Below, one piece after another: positions 25,601 through 33,636 of a stretch of 64,000 nucleotides of DNA. This stretch comes from Manduca sexta (taxonomy: Eukaryota > Arthropoda > Insecta > Lepidoptera > Sphingidae). Every line of letters starts with the position of its first letter. Within the stretch, counting starts at the first letter, position 1. The notes under the pieces were generated by a model, which made no database searches, was not told the DNA's origin, and saw only the letters and a program-made list of their open reading frames with translations. Location: the NCBI RefSeq assembly GCF_014839805.1, contig NC_051126.1:2984609-3048608 (forward strand). Reading direction: 5' to 3'. The position numbers were made by a program, and so were the translations under genes.

Positions 25601-27320
25601 CGAAGCCTTAATCACAGAGTAACTTTCCTTTCTCCTTACACTTTTTATCGTAATTCTTATATCTTACCCCAAAGTTCTGTCCCTTTTTTACTTCGTTCGC
25701 ATCAGTTTTAGACAATCATAACACTTTTTGAACTTGTAACCAGAACTCTTGTGACCCCTGACCCAGTACTTGACCGAATACATCAAACCCATTCGCAAAC
25801 TTGAATATCCACATAAAGTTGTAAGCATAACTGCACTTTGTCTCATTGTTAACTTTTAACCCGTTCTCGGCTTTTATGTTCCCTAAAAAGACCAAACAAG
25901 CCAATTCTTAAACAGCTTTAAAGGAACAATTGTACAAAGTCTTGTAGAACACACGGGACACACGAAAAAGGGTGTGGAGGAAATACTTAAAGAAAGGTTA
26001 CGACGCATTACACGAATAAAAAATAAGCCATTATTCACACAAAATGTCAGCCGCGAAGGATGTTTGCTGGCACCCTCGTACGAGATTCAACAAAAGGAAC
26101 GCACGTGAGCATTTTCGCAGACTTCTGAGATATTTTTAAATGAATCCAAGGTGACATGCAATAAGAGACTTAACTAACACCGCGTAGAGTAGATTTTTGA
26201 ACGCTGACAACGAAAGACACATACTCCAAAAAAGATACGCATGGCTATTCCAAGTCAAAGTTCAAACTACCTAGAATGCAGCACGTGCTTTGTATTCCCA
26301 AAGTTGAACCTTAAGATTCTGACGCTATAGTCCTTTTTGGTATGGGAGGGCAATAGGTGAGAAAGATTTTTTTCGCCGTCGTGTGTCACATTGTCGCCAG
26401 TTGGCAGCGTCTGGCGCGAAGCAGAATTCTTGTCTTGTTTATAGGTGACGAGGTTTCGGCCGTCCATTGTGTAGGGATGTGTACAGCCTATATGCGTCAT
26501 TTAGACTTTTTTACAATTATACAATATTGAAGTTTATTTTTATTGTACCCGTATAATATTCTTATCGAGTTTTTCAAAGCCGAATTTGTTGGTACTACTC
26601 AAACAATCCGAAACACCAACAGTGTTTCTGTAATTTCATTAAGGCTTAGTATCTTCAGTGTTCGACATTTTCCACTGTTTTTACACCACATGGTTTCAAT
26701 TTCATTCTCATTGATTATAAAGTCTCCCAATGTTACATTCAAATCTACATCTAAATTCTTCGTAAGCTTTGTTTTCAAAAACTCTCAGTAGCTTCTTCAT
26801 AAACTTCCATTTATATCGTACTCAATAATTAGCTATCGATCGTCCTAATGCCATGTCATTTGTGACATTTGTCTGTCACCATTTCAACTGTGAAAATGTA
26901 CTGTCAGAAAGCAGCTGCCGTCGTCAGCTGTTGATTACAATTAGAATGTGCACGCGACGTAACAATTACCAGTTGAAGTGGCTTCCCTAAATATTAGAAT
27001 AACACGCAAATGGAATATTTTAAAAGCACATTAGTCTAGTATTCTTTGACTAAAGCTTCGATCAGTGTAGTAATATTCTGGTAATTTTAACTTTTGAGTA
27101 ATATATTCTAGTGGATGATGAGAACAAGGGCATTCAAGTTTTTACATAACTTAATGGTGAAATCTGCCTACTAAGAGTACCAACACCATGTATTAAAGGG
27201 CTGAACGGTGCACTGACACTACTCCTCTCTCATAGTACCTCCGAAATAATCATTTATATGCCAATTATTTAAATGATATTCTGTGAAGACATCGGTCTAG
27301 TATACTCTATGGTACGCGTT
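22611..27320. other. No gene seen
   Basis: AT-rich; frames such as 25255-25545 and 26543-26791 have background composition. No repeats recognised apart from the tandem duplication just downstream. Confidence 0.5.
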
Positions 27321-27360
27321 TCTGCTTTAACTTAAACTACTCTGCCTTAACTTAAACTAC
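27321..27360. repeat. Tandem duplication, 20-bp unit
   Basis: Two 20-bp units (27321-27340 and 27341-27360), each ending TTAACTTAAACTAC, with one difference. They lie 57 bp before the Pao target duplication. Confidence 0.85.
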
Positions 27361-27416
27361 TTTTTTCAATATTAACTATCCATTAAATGGTAAATAATCT
27401 TTTGAAAATATCATAT

Positions 27417-27421
27417 CAAAT
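27417..27421. repeat. Target site duplication, left copy
   Basis: CAAAT directly precedes the 5' LTR and matches 32707-32711 after the 3' LTR. Five base pairs is a normal length for LTR element integration. The intact pair shows that the two LTRs belong to one insertion. Confidence 0.92.
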
Positions 27422-27806
27422 TGTTTAATTTTTATTAGTTCATTATTTGGAAGCGCGGACAGATTCGGCTAAATTAATTTACACACAACACACATAAATA
27501 TATATATAGTATGTATTCGAATATAAAATCTTTTCGGTGGGGGTAAAAGAAACTGTCAAATATTATTAAAAAAAAAGAAGAATGACATGATTATTGAAGA
27601 AAAAACTACTATCGGAGTCGGCAAAGAGAATTATAATTTATAAATCGGAACAAAAAGGGCTCCCGGGAGCATATGCATTAAGAAAAAGGAAATTGAGGTG
27701 AGTTTGTTTAGCTATATATTAGTATGTATGTATAAGACCACACAGGATCGAGAAGTCCGCACGTTGGCCGAAGAAAAATTTATGTATTACCATCTATTAC
27801 ATAACA
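27422..27806 (+). repeat. 5' LTR of the Pao element
   Basis: 385 bp, TG...CA ends, no difference seen from the 3' LTR. It contains an AT-rich stretch with TATAAAA near 27525, a plausible core promoter, and an A-rich tract near 27568. A 12-bp palindrome GCTCCCGGGAGC (27659-27670) is followed directly by ATATGCAT. The last 213 bp (27594-27806) recur inside pol at 31083-31286. Confidence 0.95.
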
Positions 27807-27808
27807 TT

Positions 27809-27825
27809 TGGTCCTTCGAGCCGGA
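27809..27825 (+). promoter_or_regulatory. Primer binding site, complementary to tRNA-Tyr 3' end
   Basis: TGGTCCTTCGAGCCGGA begins two bases after the LTR. Its reverse complement ends in CCA and matches the acceptor and T-arm end of eukaryotic tRNA-Tyr(GUA) as I remember it. This is where minus-strand DNA synthesis would start. The spacing and the TGG start are normal for LTR elements. Confidence 0.85.
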
Positions 27826-28579
27826 TATACTGGTTTTTAGCGGCTTCCGCTGATGTGCGGGGTTCTCTTTCTGTACAAAGAAAACACTATCGGTTCCTTC
27901 TAGAAGTATTCTGGCGGTGTATGAATACTTTGATAAGGTAATATTTATTCGTGGTTATGCGGATCATAAACACGAATAATATATATATTGCGGATTTTGC
28001 GGATAATATTGTTTAAAGTCATATTTTTGCAGTGATAGCTGCCATTTCTCTTTTCACACTTCACAGAGAAACTCATAATATTGCGGTAGGGCTACACATA
28101 TATTTATTTCGTTTCCCTTATTATAATATGACATACATTACGTATCCAAAAGATACATTGCACACTCACAACGAAATTGATTTGGTCTAGTCTGTGTACG
28201 TTTCTTTGTGGAAGAATTGATATTTGTGTAAGTGGTCTAATATACATATATTTTGTGCGGTTATGCGGTTTTAGGGATTATATTAATATAAAACGCAAAT
28301 AATAATTTATTTTTATGGTGACATTTTTTTATTTGCGTGTCTGACAATTGTATGTCAGAAAAGTATTTGAAAAGCGATTTTCTCTTGTCGCTTAGCGGTC
28401 TAGCGGTTGGTGCGGTATAATTTCATAGTGTGGTGTGATCTTGGACGCGGGTTCAAATCCACCTGAAGTATTTGTATTCCTTGCTTTTGTATAACAATAT
28501 AGATATTTTATTGCGGGCCTCAAATTGTCTGAGGGAGTATTCTTTTATTTTAATATTTAATAATTTTAAATTTCCTTAA
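27826..28579 (+). other. Pao 5' leader (untranslated)
   Basis: 754 bp between primer binding site and gag ATG. No long open frame. It holds GCGG fourteen times on the + strand (first 27840, last 28513) against one CCGC. There are two hairpins, at 27945-27979 and 28340-28359. A tRNA-like segment with A-box-like and B-box motifs lies at 28391-28470. Packaging and dimerisation signals of LTR elements usually lie in this region; assigning any of these motifs to that role is inference. Confidence 0.8.
28391..28470 (+). other. tRNA-like segment with A-box-like and B-box motifs
   Basis: GGTCTAGCGGTTGG at 28397-28410 resembles the D-arm/A-box of tRNA-Glu-type genes. GGTTCAAATCC at 28450-28460 matches a pol III B box with one change. 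Spacing of about 50 bases suits an internal pol III promoter. The T-arm does not pair well (about three of five pairs) and no acceptor stem was found, so it is not a functional tRNA. It may be a captured SINE head or a leader motif. Confidence 0.5.
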
Positions 28580-29299
28580 ATGCCTCCTAAAAATCAACTA
28601 AGACTTTTAAAAGTGAAGTATGATACAGCGTTATTAAATTTAAACAAACTTCACGAGATTTCACAGTCAGGGCTATGTACGGAGGGAGAAAGAAGTGAAT
28701 TCAAAATAAGATATGCCGATTTGGAACACATTTACACGGAATTCACTTCTAGTCATATGGAGTACCTAGCTAACTTGGAGGATGAATTTGAAATAGAAGA
28801 GTTTACCCAAAAATACATGGTATATAACCAAAAATATTATGATGTGAAACGGAAGTTTTTAGATTTATTTCCTGAGGGCAGCTGTCGGTCTGAATATGGC
28901 ACTGCTTCTTCCACAGATAGGAAAAGGAACGAGCATGCCATTTTACCAAAAGTTCGGTTACAAACCTTTAACGGGAAATTAGAGGAATTTACATCTTTTA
29001 TGGAATTATTTGAATCATTGGTTGGTAAAGATCCAAAATTGTCTGATACTGAGAAATTATATTACTTACTGGGGTCTCTTGATGACGAGCCAAAGAGTCT
29101 TACTAAGCATTTGTCCGTCACAGGTGAGAATTATTCAATAGCTTTGGATTTGTTGAAAAGACAATATGGTAACAAACGAGCATTAGCCGATAAATTGTTA
29201 CATAATTTGTGGGCAACGACTAGGGTTATCAATAATTATTCTTCTTTGAAACAATTTCTTAACACTTTGGTTGTGAATACAAAAGGGTTAGAAAAATGA
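28580..29299 (+). CDS. gag: Gag, N-terminal part (DUF1759-like), Pao element
   Basis: 239 residues from the first ATG after the leader. Residues 1-110 are charged and helical, with many Lys and Glu, typical of the BEL/Pao gag N-terminus. Residues about 120-215 match the DUF1759 pattern: LPKVRLQTFNGK, then a Phe-rich segment, LSDTEKLYYLLGSL, and NYSIALDLLKRQYGNKR. This region forms the structural core that packages element RNA in cytoplasmic particles. The frame ends at TGA 29297-29299 inside an A run (29292-29296), while homology continues in the -1 frame from 29296. The break is either a one-base loss in the run, real or a consensus error, or less likely a programmed slip. Confidence 0.88.
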   Translation: MPPKNQLRLLKVKYDTALLNLNKLHEISQSGLCTEGERSEFKIRYADLEHIYTEFTSSHMEYLANLEDEFEIEEFTQKYMVYNQKYYDVKRKFLDLFPEGSCRSEYGTASSTDRKRNEHAILPKVRLQTFNGKLEEFTSFMELFESLVGKDPKLSDTEKLYYLLGSLDDEPKSLTKHLSVTGENYSIALDLLKRQYGNKRALADKLLHNLWATTRVINNYSSLKQFLNTLVVNTKGLEK

Positions 29300-30180
29300 A
29301 TTTCCCTGTATCGGAGTGGTCTTATCTTTTATTCTATATAAATTTTCAAAAACTTGACTCTAGTTTGAAAAAACGTTTTGAAGCGAGGTTATCTAATAAG
29401 GAATTGCCTGATTTTTCTGATTTGATTCAGTTTTTGGAGAAGGAAGTTAGGATCTTAGAGTCTAGTGGCGATGGTCAAAGCAGTAAAAGTGGCTCTGTGA
29501 ATTCTCGGACACACCATGCCACGTTTGTAGGTGAACCAATGATGGTTTGCAAGCTATGTAAGCAAGGAAGTCATCATTTATCAAAATGTGTGAAATTTTT
29601 AGCATTGAATCCACACCAGCGGAAGGAGCATGTAAAAGAATTTCGGCTTTGTTTTAGGTGTTTAGGGAAGCACAGTATTGATCAGTGCGTATCGAGTTGG
29701 TCATGTTACAAATGCAATTCTAATAAACACTACTACCTTATCCACTTTGATTTGCGGCCGGTGGTTACAGCAGGGGACGTGTTAGGGGTTCCACGATCAG
29801 GTGGTGGACCACATTCACCAAGTGCTAATGAAAATCGGGTAGTTGCACACAAATTGGACACTAGTGGTGAAAAGGCTACTTGTACCACAGCTAGGGTAGG
29901 GGGACCTGTTAAAGATCATCATGGGGTAACTGCGTCAGCAGTGGATGATGATATAGCTTTATCTGTCTCTAACATAAATAAAAACTATAGGCGGACAGTG
30001 CTACTAGCAACATCTATAGTACGTGTCATGGACAGATATGGGGAGTACCATGAAGTTCGTGCGCTACTAGATGGGGGTAGTCAGACTACATTTATCACCG
30101 ATACCGTTGTTAAAAGGCTTGGATTAAAACGATTTAAGTCCAATTCTATTTCGGTAACGGGTTTAGGGGAGGACTTGTGA
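29296..30180 (+). CDS. gag-pol: Gag C-terminus with zinc knuckles, and protease start
   Basis: 294 residues, overlapping the previous frame by ATGA. The start of this frame continues the gag core (SEWSYLLFYINFQKLDSS). Residues about 85-150 carry a Cys/His array: CKLCKQGSHHLSKC, CFRCLGKHSIDQC and CYKCNSNKHYYLIH, the RNA-binding knuckles typical of BEL/Pao gag. After a low-complexity linker, residues 230-290 form the start of a retropepsin-like domain with ALLDGGSQTTFI. Most relatives have DSG or DTG at the active site, so the second residue here is unusual. The frame stops at 30178-30180; the domain continues in the -1 frame. Confidence 0.87.
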   Translation: MNFPVSEWSYLLFYINFQKLDSSLKKRFEARLSNKELPDFSDLIQFLEKEVRILESSGDGQSSKSGSVNSRTHHATFVGEPMMVCKLCKQGSHHLSKCVKFLALNPHQRKEHVKEFRLCFRCLGKHSIDQCVSSWSCYKCNSNKHYYLIHFDLRPVVTAGDVLGVPRSGGGPHSPSANENRVVAHKLDTSGEKATCTTARVGGPVKDHHGVTASAVDDDIALSVSNINKNYRRTVLLATSIVRVMDRYGEYHEVRALLDGGSQTTFITDTVVKRLGLKRFKSNSISVTGLGEDL

Positions 30181-30701
30181 GTGATTGTAGAGGAGGCGTA
30201 AATTTGGTTATGTGTTCTAAATATTCGGAACATCCTAGATTGGTAACAAGGGCAATAGTATTAGGCACTATCACTCATAACCTGCCGACTCAAACTCTGT
30301 CTCAAAATTTTGCGGAATGGTATAGAGGTATCTATTTAGCGGATGACCAATTCTTTGTTAGTCGAGCGGTTGATATTTTAATAGGTGCCGATCTCATGGG
30401 TGAAATCATGATTGGTGATTGTGTGAAAGTTAATGATTATTTGCCACGCGCAATGAATACGGTGTTTGGTTACGTATTGATGGGTCCAGTAACCCATAAG
30501 GTTTCTCAATGTGATGAGCGGTCTCAAACATTTTTCGCGGCATATGTTACCACAAACCAGATTTTGGAAAATTTCTGGGAGGTGGAAGATATACCGGAAT
30601 CGGTATTAGTTAATCCTGAAGATGCGGATTGCGAAAATAGGTTTCGTGAAACGCATCAACGGGATCAAACGGGGAGATATATAGTGCGGTTACCCTTTTA
30701 G
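30177..30701 (+). CDS. pol: Protease (DUF1758-like) remainder and pol linker
   Basis: 174 residues. It continues the peptidase: residues 20-85 include the segment before VDILIGADLMG, a signature of the BEL/Pao DUF1758 peptidase. From about residue 120, FWEVEDIP and then RDQTGRYIVRLPF match the conserved linker just upstream of RT. The frame begins with GTG overlapping the previous TGA, which marks a shift rather than a real initiation site. It ends at TAG 30699-30701 within a four-T run. A one-base loss there and a one-base gain in the G run at 30718-30722 restore the same frame downstream. Confidence 0.85.
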   Translation: MSDCRGGVNLVMCSKYSEHPRLVTRAIVLGTITHNLPTQTLSQNFAEWYRGIYLADDQFFVSRAVDILIGADLMGEIMIGDCVKVNDYLPRAMNTVFGYVLMGPVTHKVSQCDERSQTFFAAYVTTNQILENFWEVEDIPESVLVNPEDADCENRFRETHQRDQTGRYIVRLPF

Positions 30702-30716
30702 ACGATAAACCTGAAT

Positions 30717-31082
30717 TTGGGGGATTCAATTTCGATAGCCAAGAAACGGTTCATGGTTATGGAAAGGCGGTTAATCTCGAATGAGGCATTGCGGGAAAAG
30801 TATATTGCATTTATGCGAGATTATGAAAAATTAGGGCATATGTCTATCTGTGATCGGCAGCCAGAGGACTATGCAGAAGGTAAAGGGTACATTATACCTC
30901 ATCACGGTATTTTTAAGACAAATGCGGATAAAATTCGTGTGGCTCGGCATGCCATTCGGAGTCGAATTTTTAAGCATATATCGCGTTTCAGGTATAAGGC
31001 TAGGCCGGATGAGCCAGTTATGTCTGCATTACCAAGTGACAGGGTAAACACAACTGGTATATTTCATACAGTGCAAACAGAT
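30717..31082 (+). pseudogene. pol: Pol remnant: RT start fused to integrase N-region
   Basis: The frame continues the linker (AKKRFMVMERRL, then YEKLGHM) and reaches the first RT motif, YIIPHHGIFK followed by KIRV, at about 30888-30942. Immediately after, the reading becomes FRYKARPDEPVMSALPSDRV and GIFHTVQTD, which is the segment just before and at the first catalytic Asp of a Pao integrase. All remaining RT motifs including YxDD, the whole RNase H, and the HHCC zinc domain are absent. The deletion junction is at about 30940-30950. The open frame runs on to TGA at 31179-31181 through the inserted LTR copy. This protein cannot polymerise DNA. Confidence 0.85.
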
Positions 31083-31286
31083 TTGAAGAAAAAACTACTA
31101 TCGGAGTCGGCAAAGAGAATTATAATTTATAAATCGGAACAAAAGGGGCTGGGAGCATTAAGAACAAGGAAATTGGGGTGAGTTTGTTTAGCTATATATT
31201 AGTATGTATGTATAAGACCACACAGGATCGAGAAGTCCGCACGTTGGCCGAAGAAAAATTTATGTATTACCATCTATTACATAACA
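31083..31286 (+). repeat. Internal partial LTR copy inside integrase
   Basis: 204 bp matching LTR positions 27594-27806. Three substitutions and two gaps (3 and 6 bp missing relative to the LTR) are the only differences. The match ends exactly at the LTR terminus ATAACA, and three T residues follow in both places. It lies between the first integrase catalytic Asp (QTDL) and the next integrase strand (KAYLCVFVC), and contains a stop at 31179-31181. A template switch during reverse transcription is the simplest source. Confidence 0.93.
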
Positions 31287-32140
31287 TTTCAAAAATGTTG
31301 AAGGCATATTTGTGTGTTTTTGTCTGCTCTGCAACCAAAGCGGTGCATTTGGAGGTTGTTGGAGACTTGACAACAGAAGCGTTCGGAGCTGCGTTGACGC
31401 GTTTCACATCTCGGCGCGGACTCCCGAGTGTGATACGTTCTGATAATGGTACTAATTATGTAGGGACAAACAAACACCTCAACGAGGTTGACAAGTATCT
31501 TCGGAATAGGGAAGTTGAGAATAGTCTTAAGAATTTTGCAGCCAAGAGTAGTATTACTTGGTTATTCAATGTGCCTTCGGGACCTCACTTCGGGGGATTG
31601 TTTGAAGCGGCTGTCAAATCTGCAAAAACCTTATTAAAGCGGATGATCGGGGAGCAGGTTTTGACTTATGAGGAATTGACGACAGTGTTCACAAGAGTTG
31701 AAGCAGTACTCAACTCTCGCCCACTATGTCCTCTATCAAATGATCCTACGGATCTCGAAGTGTTGACCCCAGCACATTTCTTAGTCGGCAAGTCATTGCT
31801 TTCTGTGCCTGAGTATAATTTCGAACACGTAGTTAATACGCGGTTGGGACGTTTTAGATTAGTTCAGGCTATAGGTCAACGTTTCTGGAAACAATGGAGT
31901 GACCGTTACCTACACTGTCTCCAGAATCGTAACAAATGGACAACGCCGGTTGATCCACCTAAAGTAGGGGACCTCGTTTTAATAAAAGAGGAGAATGTCC
32001 CTGTCCTTAAATGGAAGAGAGGGAGAGTTTTAGAACTTTTACCTGGGATTGATGGGGTTATCCGAATTGTCAGGTTAAAGACTGCCTCAGGGAATTTACT
32101 GAGGCCTGTAGTAAAAATTGCGAAGTTGCCGCTGGATTAG
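31287..32140 (+). pseudogene. pol: Integrase core and DUF5641-like C-terminus
   Basis: About 284 residues in one frame after the LTR copy; upstream codons of the same open frame (from 31178) are LTR sequence. CSATKAVHLEVVGDLTTEAF starts the conserved core. IRSDNGTNYVG supplies the second catalytic Asp, and GPHFGGLFEAAVKSAK the catalytic Glu. The first Asp is stranded before the LTR insert in another frame. SRPLCPLSNDPTDLEVLTPAHFL and the WKQWSDRYL to VLKWKRGRVLELLPG segment are the DUF5641-type tail of BEL/Pao integrases. The frame is clean to TAG at 32138. The enzyme would insert element DNA into the genome, but this copy lacks the zinc domain and a continuous active site. Confidence 0.9.
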
Positions 32141-32310
32141 TTTCCAGTGATAAAGATTTTTTTTTTTTTTTTTTTCTTTCCATTCCGATGCTTTAATGGT
32201 TAATTACTTATTATATTTATATTGCGTGCTTATGTTTTCGAATGTTAGTATAACTTTCAATGAAAGGGGCTTGTTGTGTTATTTGATAAAGGCTTTTCAC
32301 AGCCTTTCTC
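32141..32310 (+). other. Pao 3' untranslated region
   Basis: 170 bp between the integrase stop and the purine tract. It contains a 19-base T run at 32157-32175, prone to length change and to sequencing error. No other motif recognised. Confidence 0.8.
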
Positions 32311-32321
32311 GGGCGGCGGGA
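32311..32321 (+). promoter_or_regulatory. Polypurine tract
   Basis: A G-rich stretch (GGGCGGCGGGA, one pyrimidine pair aside) abuts the 3' LTR. The position is right for plus-strand priming, and similar GGCGG tracts occur in BEL/Pao elements. It is not a pure purine run, so its exact extent is uncertain. Confidence 0.6.
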
Positions 32322-32706
32322 TGTTTAATTTTTATTAGTTCATTATTTGGAAGCGCGGACAGATTCGGCTAAATTAATTTACACACAACACACATAAATA
32401 TATATATAGTATGTATTCGAATATAAAATCTTTTCGGTGGGGGTAAAAGAAACTGTCAAATATTATTAAAAAAAAAGAAGAATGACATGATTATTGAAGA
32501 AAAAACTACTATCGGAGTCGGCAAAGAGAATTATAATTTATAAATCGGAACAAAAAGGGCTCCCGGGAGCATATGCATTAAGAAAAAGGAAATTGAGGTG
32601 AGTTTGTTTAGCTATATATTAGTATGTATGTATAAGACCACACAGGATCGAGAAGTCCGCACGTTGGCCGAAGAAAAATTTATGTATTACCATCTATTAC
32701 ATAACA
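32322..32706 (+). repeat. 3' LTR of the Pao element
   Basis: 385 bp, identical by eye to 27422-27806 including the palindromic insertions (32559-32570). It is followed by the CAAAT duplication. Polyadenylation would be expected within it, but no clear signal was assigned. Confidence 0.95.
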
Positions 32707-32711
32707 CAAAT
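32707..32711. repeat. Target site duplication, right copy
   Basis: CAAAT directly follows the terminal CA of the 3' LTR and matches the left copy exactly. Confidence 0.92.
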
Positions 32712-33115
32712 CTTCGACGTTCGAACCAGCACATCCTATGAAAGAAACCTTCCTACTCCACGTCGTGGATCATCTTTCATACTACAATTTTGCTATTTCA
32801 TGCCAAGGTTTACATACTATTCTATTCAAATATTTATTTTTCCATACGTGAGCTATTTGGTTTTCAATGCCACATTTTATCGACGGGTAATTTCAATGGT
32901 TTTGTAAAATCTGTAAACGAATTAATCGATAACTCGACATTCTCAGCACTTGTTGCGATGTAAGAGAGTGGTTTAAAAATGGATAGGGTGTTCGATTCTC
33001 GCTATGAGGACGCCGTAGCTTCTTTTCAAGTATTCTGTTATACCAGGTTTAAAAGAATAAAATAGGTCTCTAACCCTAAAATGAAGAATTGAATTAAAAC
33101 CTAAATACTCTCAGT

Positions 33116-33147
33116 ATGAATCCTCTACTCAGTAGTAGAGGATTCAT
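33116..33147. repeat. Perfect hairpin, 14-bp stem, 4-base loop
   Basis: Arms 33116-33129 and 33134-33147 are exact reverse complements around CAGT. The loop and right arm (CTCAGTAGTAGAGGA) equal a SINE tail motif seen at 46246 and 60631, so it may be a SINE remnant. Confidence 0.85.
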
Positions 33148-33636
33148 GGGGTCATTATTACGTACATTTCTTACAACAGCTGAGTTTCAACGTCTTTCAA
33201 AATATTCAAGCTTTTAAACAGTCACGAAACATTTGTGATAGGCTGACTACGACAATCTGCCATCTCTTAATAGTACCTATCCCTAAAAGTTACTTAATAA
33301 GAATTCGCAATAAGGGGAGCAGTCCAGCCGGGGTCAATGAACCGCATTATCTCGGACCCACCTTGGGTATCTACGATCGGCTGTTCCACACCTTCGATTT
33401 CGATCCGTATAACGTTATTGCGAATTAAACCCTACCGTTGTTATGATAAAGTATATTTTGAATTATATGCCTCGACTGAAATCGGATTAAGTATAGCGAA
33501 TATGTCATTAGGGATGCGATAGATGCGTTATGAATCGTGATCGAATCGAAAGACTAACGAGATTAGAATATTCCCTATACCCTCAGTATTGATTGAATAT
33601 ACATGTTGCAATGGGTGATAGGTAAGCCGCCTTTGA

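Larger units (their letters stand above)
27422..32706 (+). mobile_element. BEL/Pao LTR retrotransposon, internally deleted and chimeric
   Basis: Seen: two 385-bp direct repeats begin TGTT and end AACA, 4900 bp apart, and read identical base for base. They are flanked by CAAAT at 27417-27421 and 32707-32711. A tRNA-complementary site follows the left repeat and a purine tract precedes the right one. The interior encodes, in order, a DUF1759-like gag, zinc knuckles, an aspartic protease, the pol linker, the first RT motif, an integrase core and a DUF5641-like tail, which is the BEL/Pao order. The total of 5285 bp is short for the group (about 7-8 kb) because RT, RNase H and the integrase zinc domain are missing. 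A partial LTR copy interrupts integrase. Identical LTRs imply recent insertion, so the enzymes were probably supplied in trans. Confidence 0.95.

Noticed and set aside
27422..27806. The LTR 3' part arose from pol rather than the reverse
   Set aside because: Both matches end exactly at the LTR terminus, which would be a coincidence if pol were the source. Not fully excluded without relatives to compare.
28391..28470. A functional tRNA gene in the Pao leader
   Set aside because: The T stem pairs poorly and no matching acceptor arms were found.
29290..29300. Programmed -1 frameshift or stop-start reinitiation (ATGA overlap) between gag frames
   Set aside because: Homology on both sides implies an originally continuous frame within one domain, and similar breaks occur at other runs. 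A point deletion or a consensus error is simpler.
30850..31047. 65-residue plus-strand frame
   Set aside because: Alternate frame across the RT/integrase remnant; its translation has no retroelement motifs.
31289..31477. 62-residue minus-strand frame
   Set aside because: Antisense shadow of the integrase core.
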